Shown piece by piece: positions 54,709-63,184 of a stretch of DNA of 64,000 nucleotides. The translations under genes and the position numbers were made by a program. Origin of the DNA: Crocosphaera sp. UHCC 0190 (GTDB taxonomy: Bacteria; Cyanobacteriota; Cyanobacteriia; Cyanobacteriales; Microcystaceae). Positions within the stretch are counted from its first letter, which is position 1. The number at the start of each line of letters is the position of its first letter. The notes under the pieces are model-generated. The model was not told the origin of the DNA and searched no databases. It worked only from the letters and a program-made list of their open reading frames with translations. The stretch is taken from the NCBI RefSeq assembly GCF_034932065.1, contig NZ_JAYGHP010000002.1, positions 372,001 through 436,000 of the forward strand, read 5' to 3'.

Positions 54709-54879
54709 AGTCAATTTCCTCCGAATGATTGCTGAATGATTCTAAAAAAAAGATTAAATCAGCTTGTGACCAAACACAACTACAACCGACCCCTGAGACA
54801 ATAAAAAAAGAAGACAGGGGACAGGCGGTCGCTCTGTTGCTGATTGTACCGGAGTGGGTATCCAGGAGATAGATAAGTT

Positions 54880-55293
54880 ATGTTTAATACGGTGTTGTTC
54901 TCTGTGGATCAGAGTCGAGAGGCTCGTGAAGCGGCTGAAACGGTGGCGAATCTCGTCAAAACCTATAATAGTCGTTTGGTGTTGTTATCCGTTGTCGAGA
55001 AGTCTCCTGACGGGGAAGGAATTTCTCAAGGCGGGGTGATGACTTCGGCCGAAGCTGTGGCTAAATTATTACAAGGGGCCCAAGCTTTGTTTGCGGAAAA
55101 AGGCATTGAGGCAGATGTGATTGAACGGGAAGGAATGCCCTCTTTTACTATCTGTGATGTGGCTGATGAAGTCAATGCGGATTTAATTGTTATGGGATGT
55201 CGAGGACTAGGGTTAACCTCGGAAGGGGCCTCAGAAAGTGTAACAACTTTAGTGATTAATCTAGCCCCTTGTCCGGTTTTAATTATTCCTTAA
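54880..55293 (+). CDS. Universal stress protein, UspA family
   Basis: USP of 137 residues with a Rossmann-like fold. The ATP-binding G-2x-G-9x-G-(S/T) motif is present in the GCRGLGLTSEGASESVT region. It starts MFNTVLFSVDQSREA. It diverges from pgk. A perfect palindrome follows its stop. The function within the family is not predictable. Confidence 0.9.
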   Translation: MFNTVLFSVDQSREAREAAETVANLVKTYNSRLVLLSVVEKSPDGEGISQGGVMTSAEAVAKLLQGAQALFAEKGIEADVIEREGMPSFTICDVADEVNADLIVMGCRGLGLTSEGASESVTTLVINLAPCPVLIIP

Positions 55294-55296
55294 TCA

Positions 55297-55325
55297 GCTA
55301 AAACGCATTTTAAATGCGTTTTAGC
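55297..55325. repeat. Perfect palindrome after the usp gene
   Basis: gctaaaacgcattt and its reverse complement flank a single T, four bases after the usp stop. The core is shared with the pgk hairpin (53461-53499) and a half copy at 52808-52824. It may work as a bidirectional terminator. Confidence 0.65.
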
Positions 55326-55418
55326 AAGGCAATACGAACGGTACACTCTAATTTATTCTCTGTTGCCTGTTGCCTAAAACCAGAAAACTTTGTACCTCAC
55401 CAGTATGAGAACTGCTAT

Positions 55419-56342
55419 ATGTCAGTTATTCTGTCTCTTATTACAGCCTTAATTGCTTTTTTAATTGCCTTCCAAAAACCGAATTTAATGGGAGAAAATC
55501 AGCAAAATAAGGTGAAAAATATTGCGCTACTCCTGGGAATTTCAGCAAGTCTTTTCTCAATCTATCAAATTATTTTTCGTTTTTTAGTGATTCTTCCTGC
55601 GGGAGAAGTAGGAGTGATAGAAGTTTTGGGAAAAGTCCAGGAAACACCTCTTAATTCTGGGATTCATTGGATTAGTCCTTTAGCAAAAGTGACCAAGTTT
55701 TCCACGAGATTACAAGATATAAAAGAAACAGTAGATGCAACTTCCAAAGAAGGATTAAACTTAAATTTAGATGTGAGTTTTCAGTATAAAATTAATCCGC
55801 AACAAGCTGGAATCATATATCAAACCATTGGTACCGATGAAGAAGCAATTTTAATTCCCCGTTTTCGTTCAATCATTCGTCAAATTACCGCCAGTTATGA
55901 AGCGAGAGATATTTATGGAGAAAAACGCGCTTTAGTTGCCCAAAAATTACGAGAAGATCTCAACCAAAGTTTAGCCCCATTAGGGTTTATTGTTGATGAA
56001 GTTTTGTTGAGAAATGTAATTTTACCCCAAGCCATTCAAAAAGCCATTGAAGAAAAATTGGAAGCCCAACAAGAAAGTCAAAAACAACAATTTATTAATG
56101 ATAAAGAACGACAAGAAATCGCCTTTGAATTAGAAAAGGCAAAACAAGAGGCAACTCGTAAAAAAATCGAGGCCCAAGGCATTGCTGACTCCCAAAAATT
56201 ATTATCTCAAGGATTAACTGACCAATTAATTAAATTAAAAGCGATTGAAGCGACAGAAAAATTAGCAAAATCCGAAAATTCCAAGGTAATTATTATTGGG
56301 GGAGGAGATGATAAATTGCCTTTACTTTTACAAAATCCTTAA
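55419..56342 (+). CDS. SPFH/prohibitin-family membrane protein
   Basis: Protein of 307 residues: two N-terminal hydrophobic segments (about 2-18 and 33-55), an SPFH/band-7 domain (AGEVGVIEVLGKV to RNVILP, about 62-220), a charged coiled coil (221-275, EAQQESQKQQFINDKERQE) and a short Gly-rich tail (IIIGGGDDK). Prohibitins form large rings scaffolding membrane microdomains or protease regulation. The ATG at 55419 is chosen; the frame before it overlaps the palindrome and lacks homology. Confidence 0.85.
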   Translation: MSVILSLITALIAFLIAFQKPNLMGENQQNKVKNIALLLGISASLFSIYQIIFRFLVILPAGEVGVIEVLGKVQETPLNSGIHWISPLAKVTKFSTRLQDIKETVDATSKEGLNLNLDVSFQYKINPQQAGIIYQTIGTDEEAILIPRFRSIIRQITASYEARDIYGEKRALVAQKLREDLNQSLAPLGFIVDEVLLRNVILPQAIQKAIEEKLEAQQESQKQQFINDKERQEIAFELEKAKQEATRKKIEAQGIADSQKLLSQGLTDQLIKLKAIEATEKLAKSENSKVIIIGGGDDKLPLLLQNP

Positions 56343-56366
56343 ATTTTTCAGTCATTAATTAGGAGG

Positions 56367-57773
56367 TTAATTTTGAATCGTTTCCTGGCTAGTAACAGAT
56401 GCTTCTCTAATCGGACGGCCATCTTTTAAGTCTAAAATACGACTCACAGCAATGCGATCGCCTGGTTTGACCCCAGAAATAACCTGATAAGCTTGACCTT
56501 GAATCGCCCCGACTTTGACGGGAATTTGTTTGGCAATCAAACTATCCTGAGATTTTCCCGATTGGGCCACATAGACAAATTTTTGCCCCCCCAAACTGGT
56601 AACGGCAGTCGTCGGCACTAAAACCCCTGGTTGGGTATCCCAAATCACCCTAGCCCGCACATATTGTCGATCGCGTAAGCTACCATCATTACGAAAGGCC
56701 ATTTTTACGAGGATCGATTGAGCATTTTGTTGGACTAAAGGAGCAATATAGGTAATTTGACCTTGAACCCCAGGACTACCATCTGCCTTAATCATTTCTA
56801 CCGGAAGCCCTTTCCGTAGGCGATCGCGGTTTTCCGTGGGAATATTCACATTCAAGAAAAAGACTTGATTATCTGTCACCGTGGTGATGGTTTCACCCAC
56901 ATTCACATTATCGCCAATTTTATGAGTATTAAAAGCACCCACCACCCCATTGATGGGAGCAGTCAGGAAATTATAGTCTAAGGTGACAGCAGTTGACCCC
57001 TGTTGTCCCTGAGCTTGGGTAATAGCAGATTGACGACTATCCACATTAGCTAAGGCTTGATCTACCCTTCTCTCCGCCGCTACAAAATTCTGTTGAGCCG
57101 CTTTTAACGCTTGAGCAGAAGCATCACGGGTTTTAATTTGGGATTTTAACTGGGCCTGAGTAGCATTTAAGGTGCGTGTCGCTTCATCGAGACTTTCTTT
57201 CGTCACCACATCTTCTGATTCTAAGAATTTCGCCCGCCCAAAATTTTTCTCCGCTAAGATCAATTCTGCTTGTACCCGTTGCACATCTGCTTCCGTACCG
57301 GCCAAAGTTGCTCTGGCATTTTCAACATTGGCCCTAGCTTGATCCCGTTCTGCTTCTCTTTGCCGAAATTCCGCTTCTGCTGCCCGTAAATCGGCTCTTG
57401 CTACATTCAAACTCCCGGTGGCTGCTGCTAATTGTTCTTTTTGCTGTTGAGGTTCAATTTCTATCAGTCTCTGTCCCTGACTCACCCTGTCCCCCTCCCC
57501 GACCAAAATACTGACAATGCGCCCATTAGTACGACTGGGGGCTAAGTCTACCCTCTGTCTCGCTTCGAGGTATCCGACAAAGGCACTACTATTAACCAAG
57601 GTGGCGGTTTGGAGGGTTTGTAATTCCACAGGAAGGGCTTGAGGGGCGGTGGCTTGGGGGGTTTCTGTGCCACACCCTGTCACTAAGGAGGAAATCATGA
57701 AAATGGTTCCGAGCCATTTCTGAGAAGATGGAAGGGGTTTGTGTGCCATTGCTCTGATGATTGCTGAAGTCAT
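56367..57773 (-). CDS. RND-type efflux adaptor lipoprotein (HlyD/MFP family)
   Basis: Periplasmic membrane-fusion protein (468 residues). The lipoprotein signal is VTGCGTE (about residue 34), followed by a biotinyl-lipoyl half (LVGEGDRVSQGQRLIEI), a long alpha-helical hairpin (about 115-245, Ala/Gln/Glu-rich), then the second lipoyl part and the beta-barrel (GDNVNVGETITTV). It normally links an inner-membrane RND pump to an outer-membrane channel, but no pump gene is adjacent. A GUN4-domain gene is upstream on the same strand. Confidence 0.88.
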   Translation of the reverse strand: MTSAIIRAMAHKPLPSSQKWLGTIFMISSLVTGCGTETPQATAPQALPVELQTLQTATLVNSSAFVGYLEARQRVDLAPSRTNGRIVSILVGEGDRVSQGQRLIEIEPQQQKEQLAAATGSLNVARADLRAAEAEFRQREAERDQARANVENARATLAGTEADVQRVQAELILAEKNFGRAKFLESEDVVTKESLDEATRTLNATQAQLKSQIKTRDASAQALKAAQQNFVAAERRVDQALANVDSRQSAITQAQGQQGSTAVTLDYNFLTAPINGVVGAFNTHKIGDNVNVGETITTVTDNQVFFLNVNIPTENRDRLRKGLPVEMIKADGSPGVQGQITYIAPLVQQNAQSILVKMAFRNDGSLRDRQYVRARVIWDTQPGVLVPTTAVTSLGGQKFVYVAQSGKSQDSLIAKQIPVKVGAIQGQAYQVISGVKPGDRIAVSRILDLKDGRPIREASVTSQETIQN

Positions 57774-57816
57774 TTAGAATTTAGCAGAAGAAACCTAATT
57801 TTACTTTGAAGTTTCT

Positions 57817-58443
57817 TTAAGGTTGATAATTAAAGGGTTTTCTAGGATCAGAATAGTTAACGAGACGGCACTCTACCATTCTTTGGGTGAGGGCTGTATA
57901 ATTCAGTCTTCCCCCGGTAATTTGGTATTCTGAACGGGGGTTAGGAAGATGACCTAGAGGGGCATCTAAACTGTAGTCGAGGTTTTGTTTAAAGGCTACC
58001 CATTGACCGTCTTTACGCCATCCTATTCTTGTGCCAAAATCATCGTAAGCATCGCTGGCTAATAAGCGTCCTGGCTTGTTTCCGGTTTCAACAAAAATGG
58101 AAAATTGAACACTAAAGCCAAATCTCCCCTGAGAATATTCTTTCCAGAGTTGATCAATGGTTTTGAGATCCCAACAGGGCATTGTGGCAATATCGTCACG
58201 GGACATCCAACCTTGTTCATCTCGCTTGATCGACTGTAAAATTAAGGTATTGGTGATTTCATTGGCTTTGAGCCATTCTTGCTTTTCTAGGCGGTTTCTC
58301 AGAGGACTAAAATCAACTCCGGTTTCTGGTGAAATTAAGGATTGATCATTTTTCGGCATTTCTTGGGCAGAAATAGCTGATAGAGAAAGACAACTAAAAA
58401 CAAACGCTAACAAAAGTTTAGGGAATGGGGCCGTCATTTTCAT
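57817..58443 (-). CDS. GUN4-domain protein with signal peptide
   Basis: Protein of 208 residues whose core (about 45-165) is a GUN4 domain, the porphyrin-binding fold (DFSPLRNRLEKQEWLKANEI, FGTRIGWRKDGQWVAFK). Ordinary GUN4 is cytoplasmic and activates Mg-chelatase. Here a typical secretion signal (MKMTAPFPKLLLAFVFSCL, cleavage expected after SAISA) precedes it, so it is probably periplasmic or thylakoid-lumenal. ATG 58443 or 58437 starts it. It is 43 bases upstream of the adaptor gene on the same strand. The role is unknown and probably differs from chlorophyll synthesis. Confidence 0.78.
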   Translation of the reverse strand: MKMTAPFPKLLLAFVFSCLSLSAISAQEMPKNDQSLISPETGVDFSPLRNRLEKQEWLKANEITNTLILQSIKRDEQGWMSRDDIATMPCWDLKTIDQLWKEYSQGRFGFSVQFSIFVETGNKPGRLLASDAYDDFGTRIGWRKDGQWVAFKQNLDYSLDAPLGHLPNPRSEYQITGGRLNYTALTQRMVECRLVNYSDPRKPFNYQP

Positions 58444-58601
58444 TATCAAAATACCTAATGGTTTCAAAAATTTATCTTCAATGTTGTTTCTAGCCGTTAT
58501 TTTAACCTGCCTTTGGATTAAGCCGATGAAGGTAAAAGTCTCTAAGGGTAATTTTTCGCTAACATATGATAACTTAAAGACGTTCTTTTTCTGTATGATT
58601 G

Positions 58602-59483
58602 ATGCGCTTATTTATTGGACTCGTTTTAGGAACTTTTTTGTTGGTCGTTGCAATCTCATTTAAGAGTTTTCCAATTTATGCGACCTCAAACCCCACTCAA
58701 GATTATGCTCAATATCTCTGGTCTGTTCATCATCAGGAACGACCTGAGCCTACTGACATTTTAACCCAATTACCCACTAAGAATGATGTTGTCACCGGAG
58801 AAATGATCAGTTACGGCAACCTAGGGGGAAAACCAATCAATGGTTATTTGGCCTCTCCCATAAAGCGCGATCGCCCTTTACCTGGCATTATTATCATTCA
58901 TGAATGGTGGGGACTCAATGACAATATTAAAGCTATGACGCGGCAAATTGCCGATCAGGGCTATAATGCGTTAGCGGTAGATCTTTATGAAGGAGAATTC
59001 GCTGATACCCCAGAAAAAGCCAGAGAATTAGTTACTAATGCTCAAAATAATAGCGATCGCCTTAAGCAAAATCTGATGTTAGCTTATCAGTATCTAGAAC
59101 AAACGCAAAAGGCCCCAAAAATTGCCTCTCTGGGTTGGTGTTTTGGGGGCAGTTGGTCATTGAAAACGGCTTTATTATTCCCAGATAAACTTGATGCTGC
59201 GGTGATTTATTATGGAGGGGAATTAGAAACAAATCCCGAAGTTTTAAAACCGTTACAAATGCCGATTTTAGGAATTTTTGGAGAATTAGATCAACGGCCT
59301 TCTCCCGAAATGGTAAACTCCTTTGAAACTGCCTTAAAATCTCTGAATAAACAAGCTGAGATCTATATTTATCCTAATGCGGATCATGCTTTTGCTAATC
59401 CATCAGGACAAAGATACAATCCAGAAGCTGCCATTGATGCTTGGGAAAAAACCTTACAATTTCTCTCAAAACATCTTAACTAA
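58602..59483 (+). CDS. Exported dienelactone-hydrolase-family protein
   Basis: Alpha/beta hydrolase (293 residues) with an N-terminal signal or anchor (about 4-22). The dienelactone-hydrolase catalytic triad is visible as Cys in GWCFGGSW, Asp in GELDQRPS and His in NADHAFANPSG. The N-terminal part contains the oxyanion-region IIIHEWWGLNDN. The natural substrate is unknown; most members are not true dienelactone hydrolases. ATG 58602 is preferred to the TTG just before it. Confidence 0.85.
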   Translation: MRLFIGLVLGTFLLVVAISFKSFPIYATSNPTQDYAQYLWSVHHQERPEPTDILTQLPTKNDVVTGEMISYGNLGGKPINGYLASPIKRDRPLPGIIIIHEWWGLNDNIKAMTRQIADQGYNALAVDLYEGEFADTPEKARELVTNAQNNSDRLKQNLMLAYQYLEQTQKAPKIASLGWCFGGSWSLKTALLFPDKLDAAVIYYGGELETNPEVLKPLQMPILGIFGELDQRPSPEMVNSFETALKSLNKQAEIYIYPNADHAFANPSGQRYNPEAAIDAWEKTLQFLSKHLN

Positions 59484-59530
59484 TAAGTAATACAGTCAAA
59501 AGGAAATATATCTAATTAGGAGTTTAAACC

Positions 59531-59869
59531 ATGAGTCAAACACCCATAACAGTTACTTACTCCTTAGAGGAAATCTTAAAGGAAATCAATGGTAAGTTAG
59601 ACAAGATTGATGAAAAATTTGAAACTAAGTTTGAGAAATTTGAAGCTAAACTAGACAATCTTCAAAAAAACGTCAGTGATTTGAGAACTGAGACTCAAGT
59701 GGGAATTGAATCACTCAAAGGAGAAATGAAAACCCTTGATGCAGAAGTTAAAGGAATTAATAAACGATTAGACAGTCAAGAATTTATCAATCGTTCGATA
59801 GGGGTTGGGTTTATTCTAGCCTTTGGGACAGGGGTGATTAAGTTATTTTTCCCGAACTTTCTTCATTAA
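59531..59869 (+). CDS. Coiled-coil protein with C-terminal membrane anchor (paralogue)
   Basis: Protein of 112 residues with the same plan as the one at 52963: a VTYSLEEILKEI head, a charged coiled coil (EKFETKFEKFEAKLDNLQ), the LDAEVKGINKRLDSQEFINR motif and one C-terminal membrane helix (about 92-108). The coil is shorter and without the heptad-unit repeats. It lies between the hydrolase gene and pyrB. I know no function. Confidence 0.68.
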   Translation: MSQTPITVTYSLEEILKEINGKLDKIDEKFETKFEKFEAKLDNLQKNVSDLRTETQVGIESLKGEMKTLDAEVKGINKRLDSQEFINRSIGVGFILAFGTGVIKLFFPNFLH

Positions 59870-59939
59870 TTACGCCAAAAGTAATAGAATAATAAGGTTA
59901 TCGATTTGTTCCCTGTGACAACCGAAATAGGACTGTCAA

Positions 59940-60932
59940 ATGACTTGGACTCGACATCATGTTTTGGGGTTAGCTGACTGGGTAAAGGATGAATACGATA
60001 CCCTTTTACAAACGGCCTCTAGTTTCCGTGAAGTGTTGTCTCGACGCACGAAAAAGGTTCCGGCCCTTCAGGGACTGGTAGTAACAAATATGTTTTTTGA
60101 ACCTTCTACCCGTACCCGTAGCAGCTTTGAATTAGCGGCCAAACGTCTCTCTGCTGATATCTTAAATTTTGCCCCAGGAAGTTCTTCTTTGACCAAGGGA
60201 GAAACCATTTTAGATACGGCCAAAACTTATCTGGCCATGGGAACAAATATCATGGTGATCCGCCACAAAGAGGCAGGAGTGCCTCAGGCGATCGCGGCGG
60301 AAATGGATCGTTTAGACACAGGGGTTAGTATCCTCAATGCGGGAGATGGACAACATGAACATCCCTCCCAAGGGTTATTAGATTTATTTACTATCTGTTC
60401 TTTATTAGATTGTGATAAACCCCGATTAGAGTTATTAAATGGCAAAAAAATTGCGATTGTTGGAGATATTTTACACTCCAGGGTTGCCCGTTCTAATATT
60501 TGGAGTCTAACAGCAGCAGGTGCTAATGTCCATTTAGTAGGCCCACCAACTTTGGTTCCTGAATGGTTTAAAGGGATGAAAAATGACTCTCATTCTGGGG
60601 AATTATTCTTACATTGGGAATTAGAACCTGCTTTGGAAAATGCAGATTTTGTCATGACTTTGCGCTTACAAAAGGAACGAATGACGGATTATTTATTACC
60701 CAGTTTAAGAGAGTATCATCAACTGTATGGAATGACTCGAAATCGCTTACAATTATGTCATCCTGATGTTAAAATACTTCATCCTGGGCCGGTTAATCGT
60801 GGGGTAGAAATTAGTTCTGATTTAATGGATGATCCTCAATTTAGTTTAATTCAACAACAGGTTACAAGTGGTATTGCTGTGAGAATGGCTTTATTATTTT
60901 TGATTGGGACTTCTTCTGAAATGGTTGAATGA
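59940..60932 (+). CDS. pyrB: Aspartate carbamoyltransferase catalytic subunit
   Basis: First committed enzyme of pyrimidine synthesis (330 residues). The carbamoyl-phosphate site [13 protein letters not shown] (55-67), the HPSQ motif (EHPSQGLLD) and the aspartate-side loop near HPGPVNRG are conserved. No pyrI regulatory subunit is adjacent. It converges with the restriction enzyme gene, ten bases away. Confidence 0.96.
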   Translation: MTWTRHHVLGLADWVKDEYDTLLQTASSFREVLSRRTKKVPALQGLVVTNMFFEPSTRTRSSFELAAKRLSADILNFAPGSSSLTKGETILDTAKTYLAMGTNIMVIRHKEAGVPQAIAAEMDRLDTGVSILNAGDGQHEHPSQGLLDLFTICSLLDCDKPRLELLNGKKIAIVGDILHSRVARSNIWSLTAAGANVHLVGPPTLVPEWFKGMKNDSHSGELFLHWELEPALENADFVMTLRLQKERMTDYLLPSLREYHQLYGMTRNRLQLCHPDVKILHPGPVNRGVEISSDLMDDPQFSLIQQQVTSGIAVRMALLFLIGTSSEMVE

Positions 60933-60942
60933 TTATTAGTAT

Positions 60943-61788
60943 CTAGATTTTAAAATCCTGTTGACTAACAATAGATTCAATGCCTAAAAATTCCTGATAA
61001 ATTCTGCTTTTGTATTCTTCCCCAATTTCATTAATAGCAGAAATAAAGGCTTGATAGGTTCCTAATCCTCCAATTTTATCCCAAAATTCGTCACCAATCA
61101 AAACAACTTCATCGGTTTGCATATCAAACCATCTTGAGGGAAAAGACCAACTATAATCTTCTTTTCTACCATAAGGATTATAGGAAAGTGCAAAATATGC
61201 ACCATCAACTTTTTTGGGTGTCATTGCGTGTAATTTAAGAATTTTTTCCTTGCTCACTTTTGTTTGATCACTATTGGGTAAAGGTGCTTTTAATTCAAAG
61301 GCATATTTCTCTTTTGTTAAAGGATTTTCGGCATAAATATCACAAACAACTTGAACCGGAATATTTTCTCCCTTTCCTTTCATAATATAAGATAATTCTT
61401 GTTTCCAATTAGGGGTTATTCTTGGTTGATCTAGTTTTGGGTGTTCTAGATTATTAAGAACTTCTGTAATGCGTCTTAATCTTTCAGCTTTAATACATCC
61501 TTTAATGGTATGACCCATAATTCCATATCCTAACCCTTCTTGTGCAGCAACAACGGCTAACTTTTCCCAAACTTTACCAAAAGGAGTAACAAATCTTCTT
61601 TCAAAATGTGAACCTTTAAAAATTTCATCAGGAACTAAAGCTGCATATAAAGGTTTTGCTGCTCTATGTTTTTCTGGAAGGAAAGGATCTTGAATAAGCA
61701 CTCTATTCATAACTTTGTCCATCATCTCTTGAATGACAGATTGAATAGCAAGCTTCATTTTCTGCTCTCTTTTTAAGTTACTCATCAA
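60943..61788 (-). CDS. Type II restriction endonuclease, TdeIII-like
   Basis: Restriction enzyme of 281 residues. The PD-(D/E)xK core is visible: Asp150 (VVCDIYAEN) and Glu165-x-Lys167 (YAFELKAPLPNSDQTKVSKE). The N-terminal and C-terminal segments (FKGSHFERRFVT, SWSFPSRWFDM) fit my memory of the TdeIII family, whose members recognise GGNCC. It starts two bases after the C5-methyltransferase stop, forming an R-M operon. The specificity is inferred from family resemblance and is untested. Confidence 0.8.
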   Translation of the reverse strand: MMSNLKREQKMKLAIQSVIQEMMDKVMNRVLIQDPFLPEKHRAAKPLYAALVPDEIFKGSHFERRFVTPFGKVWEKLAVVAAQEGLGYGIMGHTIKGCIKAERLRRITEVLNNLEHPKLDQPRITPNWKQELSYIMKGKGENIPVQVVCDIYAENPLTKEKYAFELKAPLPNSDQTKVSKEKILKLHAMTPKKVDGAYFALSYNPYGRKEDYSWSFPSRWFDMQTDEVVLIGDEFWDKIGGLGTYQAFISAINEIGEEYKSRIYQEFLGIESIVSQQDFKI

Positions 61789-61790
61789 AA

Positions 61791-63161
61791 TTATAGGATA
61801 GTTTTTAGTAAAGATTTAGTGAGATGATAAACAACTGGAACTGATACGGCATTCCCTAATTGTTTTTTAGCTGTATTTTCATTATCTGCTAAAATAAACC
61901 AATCTGGAAATCCTTGTAACTTAGCATAATCTCGACTCGATAAAGGTTTATATTTCTTTTTAAAATATATTTCTTGAATAAAATTTTCTTTATAAATTTT
62001 ATGATCTTGACAAGTAAAAGATTGAGTCGCAATATAATCTCTTGTTCCCGTTGCTGTTAAAGTTGCAAGAACGTCAGAATGAGGTAAAAATATTTTAGAT
62101 ACTCCATTAATTCCTGAAGAAATCTTTGAATTAACGAAATCATAGCCTTGATCTTTAACAGTTTTTAGTATTTTCTTTTTAATTAGTTTTTCCAATTCAT
62201 TTTCTTGTAAATTAGTGATAAGTTCTCGTAGAATTTCTAAGGTTAAAGGATTACCATCTTTATCCCCATATTTCTTTTTTCGTCTATTCCTCAAAATAAT
62301 TTGACAAATTTTTTTCTCTCTTTCAGTTGTTCTAATTAAGTCCCAAGAATGAATTGTTGTGTGACCATCTCTAATATCTGAAAACATAAAAAAGTCATTG
62401 AGTTCATCAATTTTTTGAAAACGACCTCTAGAAACCGGAATTTTTCCCTCAAATAAAATATCTGGATCAAATTTCTTTTTATTTAATTTCTGTTGTGAAA
62501 TACCAGGAATAATTTGATAAAGTTTAGGAGTATTAGCTAAGGGTTTGGGAAAAGAAAAATTAGCATAATTTTCAATTATTTTGTTGATTCCTATAATAAA
62601 AACTCGATCTCTATCTTGTGGTAAACCAAAATCATAGGAATTAAGAATAGCATAAGTCACCCAATATCCTGATGCTTCTAATTGATTAATAATACTTTCA
62701 AAACTTACTTTATTTCTCGGTTCAGTTAAACCTTTAACATTTTCAAAAATAAAAGCTTTCGGTTGGTGATTTTTAACTAATCTAATCACATCAAACCAAA
62801 GTTTACCTCTAGGATCTTCAAACCCTTTTAATTTACCAGCAATTGACCAGGGTTGACAAGGCACTCCCCCAACCAATAAATCAATCTTATCAGGAAGATT
62901 TGTAATTCTAGTAAGATCTCCTAAGTTAATTTCTTCCGAATTACAATAACTAATAAAATTCTTTTGATAAACTTTAATTGCTTCCGTATCAATTTCAGAA
63001 TATCCTAAACATTTTCCTCCGAGTTGTTCTAGGGGAATGCGAAATCCTCCAATTCCCGCAAATAAATCAATAAATGTAAATTTCGTTTGACAAAACGTTA
63101 ATGATATTGGCTTAAAAGCCTTAAATAATTCTAGTTGTTGATGATTTTCATGGGTTTTCAT
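61791..63161 (-). CDS. DNA C5-cytosine methyltransferase of the R-M pair
   Basis: Complete C5-methyltransferase (456 residues). Motif I is DLFAGIGGFR (32-41), motif IV GGVPCQPWS with catalytic Cys102, motif VI ENVKGL (140-145), motif VIII QDRDRVFIIG and motif X QLGNAVSVPVVYHL. A target-recognition region of about 180 residues lies between VIII and X. It methylates the site cut by its partner to protect host DNA. It follows moaA by 23 bases on the same strand and has lower GC than its neighbours, hinting at transfer. Confidence 0.93.
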   Translation of the reverse strand: MKTHENHQQLELFKAFKPISLTFCQTKFTFIDLFAGIGGFRIPLEQLGGKCLGYSEIDTEAIKVYQKNFISYCNSEEINLGDLTRITNLPDKIDLLVGGVPCQPWSIAGKLKGFEDPRGKLWFDVIRLVKNHQPKAFIFENVKGLTEPRNKVSFESIINQLEASGYWVTYAILNSYDFGLPQDRDRVFIIGINKIIENYANFSFPKPLANTPKLYQIIPGISQQKLNKKKFDPDILFEGKIPVSRGRFQKIDELNDFFMFSDIRDGHTTIHSWDLIRTTEREKKICQIILRNRRKKKYGDKDGNPLTLEILRELITNLQENELEKLIKKKILKTVKDQGYDFVNSKISSGINGVSKIFLPHSDVLATLTATGTRDYIATQSFTCQDHKIYKENFIQEIYFKKKYKPLSSRDYAKLQGFPDWFILADNENTAKKQLGNAVSVPVVYHLTKSLLKTIL

Positions 63162-63184
63162 AGACTTAACAGTATCTTAATATA

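Noticed and set aside
55314-55418. 35-residue N-terminal extension of the SPFH protein
   Set aside because: It overlaps the palindrome after usp and lacks the hydrophobic start expected for the family.
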